From Shimia haliotis (GTDB lineage: Bacteria > Pseudomonadota > Alphaproteobacteria > Rhodobacterales > Rhodobacteraceae), in NCBI RefSeq assembly GCF_900114415.1, contig NZ_FOSZ01000011.1, positions 1 to 64,000 of the forward strand: a DNA stretch of 64,000 nt. Direction: 5' to 3'. The first letter of the stretch is position 1; each line of letters begins with the position of its first letter. Shown here piece by piece: positions 35,627-44,785 of the stretch. A program made the position numbers and the translations under genes. The notes beneath the pieces were generated by a model, which saw only the letters and a program-made list of their open reading frames with translations, was not told the origin of the DNA and did not search any database.

Positions 35627-36418
35627 ATGTCTGAACTTATGTCTGATCGCGAAATCGACCGCTCCAAAATGCACGTGGGCAGCGAAGTCGCCATTCAAAT
35701 CGCTAACATGAATAAGTGGTACGGATCGTTTCACGTACTGCGCGATATCAACCTGACGGTTCACGAAGGCGAACGTATCGTCATCGCCGGCCCGTCCGGC
35801 TCGGGCAAGTCGACCCTGATCCGCTGCATCAACCGTCTGGAAGAGCACCAGTCCGGTGACATCGTGGTGGACGGGATCGAATTGACCAACGATCTGAAGA
35901 ACATCGACAAGATCCGGTCCGAGGTTGGGATGTGCTTCCAGCACTTCAATTTGTTTCCACATCTGACGATTCTGGAAAACTGCACGCTGGCGCCGATCTG
36001 GGTACGCAAAACACCCAAGAAGGAAGCCGAAGAAATCGCGATGCACTTCCTTGAGAAGGTCAAAATCCCGGAACAGGCCGACAAATACCCAGGTCAGCTT
36101 TCGGGTGGTCAGCAGCAGCGTGTGGCGATTGCCCGTTCGCTCTGCATGAAGCCGCGCATCATGCTGTTTGATGAACCAACCTCGGCGCTTGACCCCGAGA
36201 TGATCAAAGAGGTTCTCGATACAATGATCGAGCTCGCGGAAGAGGGCATGACCATGCTCTGCGTGACGCACGAGATGGGTTTTGCCCGTCAAGTGGCCAA
36301 CCGCGTGATTTTCATGGACCAAGGCCAGATCGTGGAGCAGAACGAGCCGGAAGAGTTCTTCAACAATCCGAAGAGCGAACGTACGCAGCTGTTCTTGAGC
36401 CAGATTCTGGGCCACTAA
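35627..36418 (+). CDS. aapP: Amino-acid ABC transporter ATP-binding protein
   Basis: The 263-residue ATPase has Walker [10 protein letters not shown] (about residue 51), Q-loop [16 protein letters not shown], the signature [17 protein letters not shown], Walker [16 protein letters not shown] and the H-loop [10 protein letters not shown]. It drives the aapJQMP importer. AAGAAGGGGT precedes the first ATG; a second ATG five codons later is possible. A terminator follows. Confidence 0.96.
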   Translation: MSELMSDREIDRSKMHVGSEVAIQIANMNKWYGSFHVLRDINLTVHEGERIVIAGPSGSGKSTLIRCINRLEEHQSGDIVVDGIELTNDLKNIDKIRSEVGMCFQHFNLFPHLTILENCTLAPIWVRKTPKKEAEEIAMHFLEKVKIPEQADKYPGQLSGGQQQRVAIARSLCMKPRIMLFDEPTSALDPEMIKEVLDTMIELAEEGMTMLCVTHEMGFARQVANRVIFMDQGQIVEQNEPEEFFNNPKSERTQLFLSQILGH

Positions 36419-36440
36419 GGTTCCAGTCAAAAAGAGTGAT

Positions 36441-36476
36441 GAGGCCACGGTGGAAACGCCGTGGCCTTTGTCTTTA
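36441..36476 (+). terminator. Intrinsic terminator after aapP
   Basis: AGGCCACGG pairs with CCGTGGCCT around TGGAAACG, then TTGTCTTT. Confidence 0.82.
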
Positions 36477-36504
36477 AGTGGGGTAGTTGGTGAAAGGGTT
36501 GAAT

Positions 36505-37287
36505 ATGACCAAAACGATTTTGATCACAGGCGCGACGGACGGTATCGGGTTTGAGACTGCGAAGCTGTTGGTGTCAGAGGGACACAAAGTCCTTGTGCAT
36601 GGGCGCAGTCCGCAGAAGCTGGATCGGGTGACTTCAGAGCTTGGCGTACAGGGATATCTGGCAGATTTGTCATCGTTTTCTGCGACGGCGGCATTGGCTG
36701 ATGCGGTGAAAGCAGATCATGCGCAGATCGATGTTCTGATCAACAACGCCGGAATTCTAAAGGCACCACAGGCCGAAACCGCGGATGGGCTGGACCTTCG
36801 GTTTGTGGTGAACACGTTGACGCCTTATCAACTTACCAAAGCGCTTTTGACGGTGATGCCAAAGGACGGGCGGGTGGTGAACCTGTCCTCGGCCGCGCAA
36901 GCGCCGGTGGATTTGCGTGCGATGGCTGCCTACTCCGGTCAGGGGGCAATGGACGCCTATGCACAAAGCAAGCTGGCGATCACGATGTGGAGTCGGGAAC
37001 TTGCCGCTGAAATGCCCGATGGCCCAATGATCGTGGCTGTAAATCCCGGCAGCTTGTTGGCATCTAAGATGGTCAAAGAAGGCTTTGGCGTGGCCGGTAG
37101 CGATCTTGGGATCGGCGCGGATATTCTGCGGCGCGCGGCGTTGTCTGACGAGTTTATAGGTAAATCAGGCGCCTATTTTGACAATGATTCCGGGCAGTTT
37201 GCCTATCCTCACAGTGATGCCATGAACGCGGCCAAATCGGCAGCGGTCTATGCCAAAATCAAGGAATTGGTTGCGCATTACACCTGA
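36505..37287 (+). CDS. Short-chain dehydrogenase/reductase
   Basis: The 260-residue protein has the SDR cofactor motif TGATDGIG (residues 8-15), NNAG (IDVLINNAGIL), an active-site YAQSK (Tyr about 152, Lys 156) with upstream Ser in NLSSAAQ, and PGSLLASKM after it. The Arg in VHGRSP favours NADP(H). Substrate is unknown; the layout is near the retinol-dehydrogenase-like group. The ATG at 36505 is chosen over an earlier TTG because of AAAGGGTTGA upstream. It stands alone between the aapP terminator and a convergent DUF411 gene. Confidence 0.9.
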   Translation: MTKTILITGATDGIGFETAKLLVSEGHKVLVHGRSPQKLDRVTSELGVQGYLADLSSFSATAALADAVKADHAQIDVLINNAGILKAPQAETADGLDLRFVVNTLTPYQLTKALLTVMPKDGRVVNLSSAAQAPVDLRAMAAYSGQGAMDAYAQSKLAITMWSRELAAEMPDGPMIVAVNPGSLLASKMVKEGFGVAGSDLGIGADILRRAALSDEFIGKSGAYFDNDSGQFAYPHSDAMNAAKSAAVYAKIKELVAHYT

Positions 37288-37289
37288 CG

Positions 37290-37739
37290 TCAGCTGTGGC
37301 TTGCGAAGACTTCAGTGCTGCCGTCTTGGCGGATCAGTAGAGTATCGTAGGGCTCCACCTCGTCGCCCATTTCCATCCCAGGCGAGCCGATCGGCATGCC
37401 GGGGACAGTCAGGCCAACAGCGTCGGGGCGTTCAACCAAAAGGCGGCGAATGTCAGCGGCTGGTACGTGGCCCTCGATCACGTAGCCGTCGATCATTGCG
37501 GTATGGCAAGAAGAGGTGTCGTCAGTGAGGCCAAGGCGTGCCTTGAGCGCCCAGAGGTTTTCATCGGGTATCGCTTGGCTGTCGACGCTGAAGCCGCTCA
37601 TGCGCAAATGGTCTTCCCATGCGCCACAGCAGCCGCAGGTGGCTGATTTTGCGACTTGTATGATCGGATCAGCGGCGAGAACGGGCAGTGAAGCCAAGGG
37701 ACTGAGGGCGGCGGCGATGAGTAAGGATCGACGGTTCAT
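37290..37739 (-). CDS. DUF411 metal-binding secreted protein
   Basis: The 149-residue product has an N-terminal signal (MNRRSLLIAAALSPLASLPV, cleavage near LAA) and the DUF411 core: a CGCCGAWEDHL Cys cluster around residue 36, a conserved SSCHTAMIDGYVIEGHVPA with Cys-His, and the Met-rich PGMPIGSPGMEMGDEVEPYD. Such proteins bind copper or other soft metals in the periplasm. The extreme overlap of Cys/Met/His in conserved places supports metal binding. It is 2 nt from the end of the convergent SDR. Confidence 0.9.
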   Translation of the reverse strand: MNRRSLLIAAALSPLASLPVLAADPIIQVAKSATCGCCGAWEDHLRMSGFSVDSQAIPDENLWALKARLGLTDDTSSCHTAMIDGYVIEGHVPAADIRRLLVERPDAVGLTVPGMPIGSPGMEMGDEVEPYDTLLIRQDGSTEVFASHS

Positions 37740-37808
37740 GGCGGGGCTCCTTTGAGATTTGCCGAAGATAGGCTCATACTGGCTCGGAAAAAATTGACCT
37801 AAACCAAA

Positions 37809-38318
37809 TTATCCGCCTAGGTCGCTCAAAAGTTCGCGAGGTAGGCCGAAGGCAAGGACGTCACCCTGACCGAAAGACACGTCAGCCCACGAGGCCGTAT
37901 CGAAGGTGAAGACGGTTGTTGCACAGGTCGGGTAGTCAAGAAAGCGGGGATGATCCGGGGCTTGGCGGGCCATCAGCTCTGCACAATGTCCGATGCCCGG
38001 GTTGTGGCCGAGCATAAGGACGGTTTTGCCGCGAGCGCCTTGTAGGACGCGAAGCATTATGTCTGCACTGGCATGATAAAGTGCGTCCGAAAAGGTGGTT
38101 TCGGGCGCAACCAACCCAAGGCGAGCGTAGGTTTCGCGGGTGCGCTCCGCGGTGGAGCATAGCAATTCATCAGGCAAATACCCGTTCTCGGCCAGCCATT
38201 TCCCCATGACAGAGGCCGAGGCCCGTCCCCTTTTGTTGAGTGGGCGAGCATGGTCGGATTGCAGCGGGTCGTCCCAGCTTGATTTTGCGTGCCGCATCAG
38301 GATCAGTTTGAGGGTCAT
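37809..38318 (-). CDS. SixA-type histidine phosphatase
   Basis: The 169-residue protein has the phosphohistidine phosphatase RHG-like motif LILMRHAKSSWDDP (His10), GKWLAENGYLPDELLCSTAE with an Arg-Thr after it, and the second His in VLMLGHNPGIGH. SixA proteins dephosphorylate His residues of phosphotransfer proteins. The upstream gene overlaps the start by 4 nt (ATGA read on the minus strand), so the chosen ATG is coupled; the longer open frame is not used. Confidence 0.88.
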   Translation of the reverse strand: MTLKLILMRHAKSSWDDPLQSDHARPLNKRGRASASVMGKWLAENGYLPDELLCSTAERTRETYARLGLVAPETTFSDALYHASADIMLRVLQGARGKTVLMLGHNPGIGHCAELMARQAPDHPRFLDYPTCATTVFTFDTASWADVSFGQGDVLAFGLPRELLSDLGG

Positions 38319-38971
38319 GGATGAAAAGCTTTCATATGAAGCGCGGACTGCGCGTCCGGTCGGTGAGCACCGGCACTTAGAGGGCAGGCGCGGCGGGCAA
38401 TGCAGCCGCGTGACATACAATCTGTGCCGTCGGGACTGTCAAGAAAGGTGTGGCAGGCCTTGAGGTCATAAGCTTTTGAGGCGTTGAGGGCGCTGACAGG
38501 ACAGCCTGTTGTACAAGGCGCGGGGCAGGCCTCGCAAGGTGAGTTGGACGATGGGGCGGTCAGCGAGATTTCGAAAGGCAGATGCAGTGCGCCGCGCAAT
38601 GAGATCATCAGGCCAACGGTGTCGTGCACCATCATTCCGACGGGACTTTGGAAAAACCGCCCAGTGGCAAGCGCCCATGAGATAAACGGCGGATAGGGAG
38701 GCCCGTCGGAGGGAAATGACGCCGTTGCCCCAAGAGGGTCGGCGATCGTCTTCAGGACCCGTTTGGACCAGCGGTCTATGGGATCTCGCAAATCGTCGCT
38801 ATATTCGGGCGCACGAGTGAAAGCCGGCCAAAATGCCGGACCGGTCCCCAGCAATACCGTTGTACCCGCCGGCGCATTCTGAGCATTGTTGAGAGCACCC
38901 ATCACAAGCAAGCCGTGAGACTGCGCAATCTCCGCGATTTTTTCCAAAGTCACAGAGGATGTGACGCCCAT
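38315..38971 (-). CDS. Ferredoxin-like protein with Cys-rich 4Fe-4S segment
   Basis: The 218-residue product has a C-terminal Cys cluster: CEACPAPCTTGCPVSAL around residue 150 and a second set in LKACHTFLDSPDGTDCMSRG followed by CIARRACP. This is a 4Fe-4S ferredoxin-type arrangement resembling the C-terminal part of epoxyqueuosine reductase-like proteins. The N-terminal 140 residues have no recognised domain. The ATG used has GGAG nine bases upstream; an ATG six codons earlier lacks one. It overlaps sixA and lies downstream of argB on the same strand, 101 nt away. Confidence 0.72.
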   Translation of the reverse strand: MGVTSSVTLEKIAEIAQSHGLLVMGALNNAQNAPAGTTVLLGTGPAFWPAFTRAPEYSDDLRDPIDRWSKRVLKTIADPLGATASFPSDGPPYPPFISWALATGRFFQSPVGMMVHDTVGLMISLRGALHLPFEISLTAPSSNSPCEACPAPCTTGCPVSALNASKAYDLKACHTFLDSPDGTDCMSRGCIARRACPLSAGAHRPDAQSALHMKAFHP

Positions 38972-39072
38972 TCTAACACACTCCGACATGCGTTGCGGTT
39001 GCTGCGGCGCAAAGTGCGTTGCCCGCATTTCACCCAGAGTGACAACGCTATCGAGAGGTGGCAAGAGCCCTG

Positions 39073-39936
39073 TTAGTCGGCGCGGATCAGAGAGCCAGCG
39101 CCATGTTCGGTGAAGAGCTCCAGCAAGCAAGCGTTTGGCGCGCGTCCGTCAAGGATAACCACAGCCCGCACACCTTGATTGATTGCATTCAGCGCGGTTT
39201 CCGTCTTGGGAATCATGCCGCCGGCGATTACGCCTTCGGCGGTCAAGTCCTTGATCTGTTGTGCTTTCATCTCGGTCACGACTTCGCCGCTCGCGTTTTT
39301 TACGCCGGCCACATCGGTCAGCAGCAGCAGGCGGTCCGCCTTGAGTGCGCCGGCGATGGCACCGGCGGCCGTGTCGCCGTTGACGTTGAAGGTTTCGCCG
39401 TCGCGGCCTGCACCCAGTGGAGCAATGACAGGGATTGTGTCGTTATTGAACAACTCGGTTAGGAGGGAGGCATCCATCTCGGCTGGCGTGCCGACAAATC
39501 CGAGGTCGGGGTTGGTTTGATCGCAGACCATCAGATTGGCATCTTTGCCCGACAGACCGACTGCCTTGCCGCCCTGACGGTTGATCGCCTGAACGATGCG
39601 TTTGTTGACCACACCGGAAAGAACCATCTCGACAACTTCAACAGTGGCGGCATCAGTGACGCGCTTTCCGTTCACGAATTCTGATTTGATATCAAGGCGT
39701 TCCAGCATCGCATTGATCATAGGACCGCCGCCGTGAACGATCACGGGGTTGATGCCGACTTGTCGCATGAGAACCACATCGCGGGCGAAGTCGTCCATCG
39801 CCTCGTCGCTGCCCATGGCGTGACCGCCAAGCTTGATCACGACGATCGCTCCGGCATAGCGCTGTAGATACGGCAACGCTTGGGAGAGTGTGCGGGCGGT
39901 GGCGATCCAATCGCGGTTCATGTCTTGCTTCTTCAT
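39073..39936 (-). CDS. argB: Acetylglutamate kinase
   Basis: ArgB (287 residues) phosphorylates N-acetylglutamate in arginine synthesis. The amino-acid kinase motifs are present: [20 protein letters not shown] (residues 31-50), [57 protein letters not shown] and [20 protein letters not shown]. The first ATG has GAGGTCCCAGAG upstream; an ATG six codons later is an alternative. Four 11-bp repeats lie 102-145 nt upstream of the start and may regulate it. Confidence 0.97.
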   Translation of the reverse strand: MKKQDMNRDWIATARTLSQALPYLQRYAGAIVVIKLGGHAMGSDEAMDDFARDVVLMRQVGINPVIVHGGGPMINAMLERLDIKSEFVNGKRVTDAATVEVVEMVLSGVVNKRIVQAINRQGGKAVGLSGKDANLMVCDQTNPDLGFVGTPAEMDASLLTELFNNDTIPVIAPLGAGRDGETFNVNGDTAAGAIAGALKADRLLLLTDVAGVKNASGEVVTEMKAQQIKDLTAEGVIAGGMIPKTETALNAINQGVRAVVILDGRAPNACLLELFTEHGAGSLIRAD

Positions 39937-40037
39937 CTCTGGGACCTCTTCTGGGAAACGTTGTTACCCGCTTGAATTGGACCTGCCAAGTGTGCCGACG
40001 CCTGGATGTCAAATAGGCCGCAGCCCACAGAAAGGGC

Positions 40038-40081
40038 CGTCGGTATCGCGTCGGTATGACGTCGGTATTTTGTCGGTGCCC
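40038..40081. repeat. Four tandem 11-bp repeats upstream of argB
   Basis: Units start at 40038, 40049, 40060 and 40071: CGTCGGTATCG, CGTCGGTATGA, CGTCGGTATTT, TGTCGGTGCCC. The first three share CGTCGGTAT exactly; the last is degenerate. The period of 11 bp places each unit on the same side of the helix. It lies between argB and the upstream SDR gene, both on the minus strand. Confidence 0.85.
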
Positions 40082-40113
40082 CACGGCGCCCTGATCGGCC
40101 GGGGTTATTTCCT

Positions 40114-41064
40114 TTAGAGCGACCAGTTAAATCCCGTGGCGTCCTCTGAAACCGACCAGAGGCGGCTCATGGTTGTTTTGTCGTAGGCGTGCGGCTCCAG
40201 AGTTCCACGCCCCACAGGCCCGACGGCCTCCATGCGGCCCGTCGGACCATATAGGGCACGTTGTTCGGTCAGCGCGGCTTCGGTTGCGCACATCACTTCG
40301 GGATAAGAACCCTGTTCGGCAGTTTGCACCATCGGTGTCTTGGTCATCATCCACCATATGAGACGTGTTAGGCGATTGCCGCTTGTACTGATCAGGGAGG
40401 TTGCGGAGGCGCCGGGATGGCATACAAAGACCCCGACGTTTTTGTTGGCGGCTTTGATGCGGTCCTGAAGTTCATAGGCGAACATCATTTGCGCCAGTTT
40501 GCTTTGGCTATAGACCGGATTGGCGCTGTAGTTGTTGTCCCAGTTCATGTCGTCAAACTGAATGGTGCGACTTCCCAGTTTGTAGCCGAGGCTGGCCACC
40601 ACCACGATCCGACCTCCGGCGGCATCGATGCGGTCAAACAACATCCCGCATAGGACAAAATGGCCGTAGTGGTTGGTACCGAGCTGGCTTTCGAAGCCGT
40701 CGACGGTGAGTTCTTGGTTGGGCACCTGAGCAATGGCGGCATTGCAGATAAGGGCGTCGATCTGCGGCGCCGTTTGCAAAACGACCTCTGCCGCAGCACG
40801 CACGCTTGAGAGATCCGAAAGATCCATACGCACGAAACTGACGTCGGCGTTTGCACCGAACTCCTTTTTTAGTTCATGGATCGCAGCTGTGGATTTTTCA
40901 GCGCTTCGGTTGAGCATCACGACTTTTGCGCCTTTCCTCAACAGGGCGCGGGTTGCTTGAAAGCCGGCACCCGCATTGGCGCCCGTGATGACGTAGGTTT
41001 TGGTTGCCAGCGACGGGAGGCGGTCGGGTGTCCATCCCTTGGATCCGAAAGTGGTATCTGCCAT
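40114..41064 (-). CDS. SDR oxidoreductase (protochlorophyllide reductase-like)
   Basis: The 316-residue protein has TGANAGAG (residues 26-33), an Asn-Ala pair LICNAAIAQ where classic SDRs have NNAG, the catalytic YSQSKLAQMMFAYELQDR, and a C-terminal domain with HAYDKTTMSRLWSVSEDATG. The overall length and tail are those of the light-dependent protochlorophyllide reductase/retinol dehydrogenase-like SDR group; actual substrate unknown. GGAGCAAGACA precedes the ATG; the large upstream extension is not used. It is likely monocistronic. Confidence 0.88.
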   Translation of the reverse strand: MADTTFGSKGWTPDRLPSLATKTYVITGANAGAGFQATRALLRKGAKVVMLNRSAEKSTAAIHELKKEFGANADVSFVRMDLSDLSSVRAAAEVVLQTAPQIDALICNAAIAQVPNQELTVDGFESQLGTNHYGHFVLCGMLFDRIDAAGGRIVVVASLGYKLGSRTIQFDDMNWDNNYSANPVYSQSKLAQMMFAYELQDRIKAANKNVGVFVCHPGASATSLISTSGNRLTRLIWWMMTKTPMVQTAEQGSYPEVMCATEAALTEQRALYGPTGRMEAVGPVGRGTLEPHAYDKTTMSRLWSVSEDATGFNWSL

Positions 41065-41278
41065 TGTCTTGCTCCTGATCGGTTGCGCCTTGTTGCGCGA
41101 TTGTGAGCTTATTTGAGTTGACAGTATGTCTTGATTGCCATTCGAAGAAGCCGTGAAAATCGCGATTAATTGCCTGATTGTATCAATGAAGGCGGGTAGA
41201 ATGTTTTGTGCGTCCCGGAGGCGCGGCATTAAGGGGGCTAAAGTCTTGGCGCATTGCGCACCCAGAGGCAAAGCCCGC

Positions 41279-41306
41279 TTGACTCCCCAAGAATCCAGCG
41301 TATAAG
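41279..41306 (+). promoter_or_regulatory. Promoter of rpsD
   Basis: -35 TTGACT (41279-41284), 16-bp spacer, -10 TATAAG (41301-41306), then CGCGG. It matches the pattern of the other ribosomal promoters in the window, with G at -7. Confidence 0.8.
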
Positions 41307-41330
41307 CGCGGCTTCATTGGTGTTGGTGGC

Positions 41331-41405
41331 CCTCGCAAGAGGAACCCTGTCATGTCGGCAAAATCCGACAAGAGGACAACGCCCTTCGAAACCTAAACGA
41401 AGGAG
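41331..41405 (+). promoter_or_regulatory. rpsD leader with Shine-Dalgarno-sequestering hairpin
   Basis: Three small stems: CCTC-GCAA-GAGG (41331-41342, GNRA-type loop), GTCGG / CCGAC (41354-41358, 41365-41369), and CCTTCG (41383-41388) with CGAAGG (41398-41403). The last one includes the first bases of the AGGAG ribosome-binding site (41401-41405), so it could block initiation. S4 represses its own gene in several bacteria, which makes this a candidate S4 target. Confidence 0.55.
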
Positions 41406-41412
41406 AACAGCC

Positions 41413-42033
41413 GTGACCAAACGCACGACTGCCAAGTACAAAATTGATCGCCGCATGGGCGAAAACATCTGGGGTCGCCCCAAATCTCCCGTAAACCGTC
41501 GTGAATATGGCCCCGGCCAGCACGGTCAGCGCCGTAAAGGCAAAATGTCTGACTTCGGCACGCAGCTGCGCGCCAAGCAGAAGCTGAAGGGTTACTACGG
41601 CGATATGACCGAGAAAATGTTCCGCCGCATCTATGCGGAAGCGGAACGTGTAAAAGGCGACACCGGTGAAAACCTGATCGGCCTGCTGGAGCGTCGTCTG
41701 GACGCGGTTGTTTACCGTGCCAAGTTCGTACCGACCGTCTTCGCAGCACGTCAATTTGTGAACCACGGCCACGTTCTGGTGAACGGCAAGCGCGTGAACA
41801 TCGCATCCTACCGCGTCAAAGAAGGCGACGTGGTTGAAGTTCGTGAGAAGTCCAAGCAACTGGCAGTTCTGCTGGAAGCTGTTGCTCTGCCCGAGCGTGA
41901 CGTTCCGGACTACATCGACGCCGACCACTCCAAAATGACCGCAACTTTCGTGCGCGCCCCGGGCCTCTCGGACGTGCCGTACCCGGTTGTTATGGAACCG
42001 AACCTCGTCGTGGAATTCTACGCGAAGAACTAA
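41413..42033 (+). CDS. rpsD: 30S ribosomal protein S4 (GTG start)
   Basis: S4 (206 residues) nucleates 30S assembly, forms the mRNA entry with S3 and S5 and is a known autogenous repressor. The start [20 protein letters not shown] with [19 protein letters not shown], the S4 domain [20 protein letters not shown] and the C-terminus [15 protein letters not shown] are typical. The first domain lacks the paired Cys of zinc forms. GTG is used with AGGAGAACAGCC upstream; the longer upstream frame is not used. It is far from the alpha operon, as usual in alphaproteobacteria. Confidence 0.97.
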   Translation: MTKRTTAKYKIDRRMGENIWGRPKSPVNRREYGPGQHGQRRKGKMSDFGTQLRAKQKLKGYYGDMTEKMFRRIYAEAERVKGDTGENLIGLLERRLDAVVYRAKFVPTVFAARQFVNHGHVLVNGKRVNIASYRVKEGDVVEVREKSKQLAVLLEAVALPERDVPDYIDADHSKMTATFVRAPGLSDVPYPVVMEPNLVVEFYAKN

Positions 42034-42059
42034 TCTTCGCCGATATCGCCAGAAATTTG

Positions 42060-42091
42060 GAAAACCCCGTCCCTGTGGCGGGGTTTTTTGC
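42060..42091 (+). terminator. Intrinsic terminator after rpsD
   Basis: AAAACCCCG-TCCCTGTGG-CGGGGTTTTTT: an 8-9 bp stem with a T tract. Confidence 0.9.
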
Positions 42092-42233
42092 GTTAGCCGC
42101 CCGGCAAAATTCAGACAAGTCTAAGGGTCTGGTTGTTTCTTAAGTCTTTCTGAACTCTGCTGTGGTTCGAAACACAGTGGGGGAATGGGGCAAGAACTGC
42201 CTGTTCATGAAATCGTCGTGAAGGGGAAATCCG

Positions 42234-42626
42234 ATGGCAGTTGCATTGCAGTCAAATTTTATTTCGAACGCAGGCACACCGCGCGTTGTTGTGTTGACTG
42301 CGGTACAAAGCGCTATGGTGAAAGCCGCGTTGTCCCATTACGGCGGGCGCGAGACCGGCAAAGTGGAAAAGCCGGAGCCAACCAAAGTGTCACGCGGATT
42401 GGATTCGCAGGGCGAACGGGCGCCGGGCGGAGCCGCGGCGGATAGAGCGGCACAGCGGAGCGTTGGATCACAAACACTGGATAGTTCCGTGCAGCGTATG
42501 ATTGGCAACGCTGTGTCGACGTTTAACAACAGTGCCCAAGGGCGCAGCTTTGCCCAGGTGATGATGGCGGAACTTGAGGCCAATGGTGTGGACAGTTCAC
42601 AATCGTTTATCGACTACTACGTCTGA
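42234..42626 (+). CDS. Hypothetical protein (130 aa)
   Basis: No family is recognised. The product has a hydrophobic, helix-like start (MAVALQSNFISNAGTPRVVV), a low-complexity charged centre rich in Arg/Gly/Ala (about residues 37-75) and a C-terminal helix RMIGNAVSTFNNSAQGRSFA ending FIDYYV. It has no signal peptide with a clear cleavage site and no Cys. AAGGGGAAATCCG precedes the ATG. It lies alone between the rpsD terminator and hisC. Confidence 0.6.
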   Translation: MAVALQSNFISNAGTPRVVVLTAVQSAMVKAALSHYGGRETGKVEKPEPTKVSRGLDSQGERAPGGAAADRAAQRSVGSQTLDSSVQRMIGNAVSTFNNSAQGRSFAQVMMAELEANGVDSSQSFIDYYV

Positions 42627-42744
42627 GGTCCGTCGCTTTGAGCGGGGAAGATGTCGCGGTTTGCGGTCAAGCGTTGCCGTGAAGGCGCATTTTGGCGCAA
42701 TGCTGTCGATGTGGGTTTTAAATGACAAACTGCGCAGCTAAACA

Positions 42745-42762
42745 CCACTTCGTAAGTGGAGG
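42745..42762 (+). promoter_or_regulatory. Hairpin overlapping the hisC ribosome-binding site
   Basis: CCACTT (42745-42750) pairs with AAGTGG (42754-42759); the 3' arm shares its last two bases with the GGAGG site. It could make hisC translation depend on melting or on a bound factor. Confidence 0.45.
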
Positions 42763-42767
42763 ATGTT

Positions 42768-43865
42768 ATGTCAGTTATCGCGCCGCAGCCGGGCATTATG
42801 GATATTGAGCTTTATGTCGGCGGCTCTTCGACGGTGAAGGGCGTGACCGAAGTGGTCAAACTGTCGTCCAATGAAAACCCCCTCGGGACAAGCGACGCCG
42901 TCAAGGCAGCGCATGGCAAAACGGGGCACAATTTGCACCGTTATCCATCGACCGATCACGCCGCGTTGCGTGCGGCAATTGCCGAGGTTCACGGTCTGGA
43001 TGCCGAGCGTATTATTTGTGGTCAGGGCAGCGATGAAGTGCTGCAATTTGTGACGCAGGCCTATGCCGGCGTTGGGGATGAAATCGTCTATCCGGAGCAC
43101 GGATTCTCGATGTATCCGATTCTGGCCAAGATGGTCGGCGCGACGCCAATTGCGGTTCCCGAGCGGGAGCGCACTGTGGATGTTGACGCGATGCTTGCGG
43201 CCTGCACGGACAAGACCAAGATTGTCTTTATCGCCAATCCCGGAAACCCGACCGGAACAATGTTGGGTGGCAATGACGTGGCGCGTCTGGCGGATGGTCT
43301 GCCTGAGGGCTGTATTCTTGTGCATGACGGGGCCTATACCGAATATGTTCAAGGTTTTGACGGCGGTGCCTCGCTGGTGGAAGCCTTGGACAACGTTGTG
43401 ATGACGCGAACCTTCTCCAAGATTTATGGCCTTGGTGGTTTGCGGGTCGGTTGGGGCTATGCCTCCAAGGACATCATTGGCGTGCTCAACCGTGTGCGCC
43501 AGCCGTTCAACCTGTCGACTGTTCAGCTTGCGGTGGCTGAGGCCGCAGTGCGCGATCAGGAATGGGTGACAAAATGCCGTGCTGAAAATGCCCGTTTGCG
43601 GGCTTGGTTGGCCGAGGCCCTTGCGGAGATCGGTGTGCCGTCTGACACGTCGACTACGAACTTTATTCTGGCGCGGTTCGCGGATCAGGCAGAGGCGGAA
43701 GCCTGTGACGACTACCTTAAGGCCGAAGGGCTGATCGTGCGGCGTGTGACAGGCTATGGCCTGCCGAACTGTTTGCGCATCACGGTAGGGGACGAGCCGT
43801 CCTGTCGCCGCGTTGCGCACACCATTGGTAACTTCAAAGTTGAATATCACGGCGGCTCCAAGTGA
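42768..43865 (+). CDS. hisC: Histidinol-phosphate aminotransferase
   Basis: HisC (365 residues) is a PLP enzyme of histidine biosynthesis that can also accept aromatic substrates. Motifs are [15 protein letters not shown] near the start, [20 protein letters not shown], the PLP-contact [16 protein letters not shown] and the Schiff-base Lys in [17 protein letters not shown] (about residue 218). The ATG at 42768 follows GGAGGATGTT. It overlaps the next gene (stop/GTG overlap), whose product makes the keto substrate of tyrosine synthesis, so a dual His/Tyr role is likely. Confidence 0.95.
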   Translation: MSVIAPQPGIMDIELYVGGSSTVKGVTEVVKLSSNENPLGTSDAVKAAHGKTGHNLHRYPSTDHAALRAAIAEVHGLDAERIICGQGSDEVLQFVTQAYAGVGDEIVYPEHGFSMYPILAKMVGATPIAVPERERTVDVDAMLAACTDKTKIVFIANPGNPTGTMLGGNDVARLADGLPEGCILVHDGAYTEYVQGFDGGASLVEALDNVVMTRTFSKIYGLGGLRVGWGYASKDIIGVLNRVRQPFNLSTVQLAVAEAAVRDQEWVTKCRAENARLRAWLAEALAEIGVPSDTSTTNFILARFADQAEAEACDDYLKAEGLIVRRVTGYGLPNCLRITVGDEPSCRRVAHTIGNFKVEYHGGSK

Positions 43866-44785
43866 GCGGGCCCGTCTATGAACGGGTGGCCCTGATCGGG
43901 CTGGGGCTGATTGCATCGTCCATGTTCTGGGCGATGAAGCGGGGCGGACTGGCCGGCGAAGTCACGGGCTTTGCGAAATCCGAAGGCAGCCGCGAGACCG
44001 CCCGCAGGATCGGGCTTTGTGATCGGGTGTGCGACAGCGCGGCCGAGGCCGTTGAGGGCGCTGATCTTGTGGTGCTTTGCGTACCGGTTGGCGCAATGGG
44101 GGCTGTGGCCGAAGAGATTGCGCCCGCGTTGAAATCAGGAGCAACCGTGACCGATGTGGGATCGGTGAAGCGTCACGTGATCGACGTTGTGGCACCCCAT
44201 TTGCCTGAAGGCGTGCATTTTGTGCCTGCGCACCCTCTTGCAGGCACCGAACATTCCGGCCCCGAGAGCGGATTTGCCGAGTTGTTTGACAACCGCTGGA
44301 GCTTGCTTGTGCCGGTGGAAGGCAGTGATCCAAAGGCCGTTGCAAGGTTGCGGACCTTGTGGGAAGGGATGGGCGCGAATGTCGATGAGATGGACGCGGA
44401 CCATCACGATCTTGTTTTGGCGGTCACCAGCCATGCGCCGCATTTGATTGCCTATACGATGGTGGGCGTTGCCGATGATCTGCGACGTGTCACCGACAGC
44501 GAAGTCATCAAATATTCTGCTGCCGGTTTCCGGGATTTCACACGGATTGCGGCCTCTGATCCGACGATGTGGCGGGATGTGTTTCTGACCAACAAAGACG
44601 CCACGCTTGAGATATTGGGCCGTTTTACCGAGGAGTTGTTTGCATTGCAGCGGGCAATCCGGACGGGGGATGGCGAGCATCTACATCAGTATTTCACCCG
44701 CACCCGTGCGATCCGGCGTGGCATTATTGAAGCTGGGCAAGACACCGCGGCGCCAAACTTTGGCCGCGGGGGCGGTAGCGAGTGA
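43862..44785 (+). CDS. Prephenate/arogenate dehydrogenase
   Basis: The 307-residue protein is a TyrA-type enzyme of tyrosine synthesis. The NAD-binding motif [20 protein letters not shown] is at residues 9-28; the substrate region contains [20 protein letters not shown] and the helical C-terminal domain has the His in [14 protein letters not shown]. There is no chorismate mutase or ACT domain attached. The start is GTG and overlaps the hisC stop by 4 nt; the stop overlaps the next GTG start, so three genes form one coupled unit. Confidence 0.93.
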   Translation: MSGPVYERVALIGLGLIASSMFWAMKRGGLAGEVTGFAKSEGSRETARRIGLCDRVCDSAAEAVEGADLVVLCVPVGAMGAVAEEIAPALKSGATVTDVGSVKRHVIDVVAPHLPEGVHFVPAHPLAGTEHSGPESGFAELFDNRWSLLVPVEGSDPKAVARLRTLWEGMGANVDEMDADHHDLVLAVTSHAPHLIAYTMVGVADDLRRVTDSEVIKYSAAGFRDFTRIAASDPTMWRDVFLTNKDATLEILGRFTEELFALQRAIRTGDGEHLHQYFTRTRAIRRGIIEAGQDTAAPNFGRGGGSE

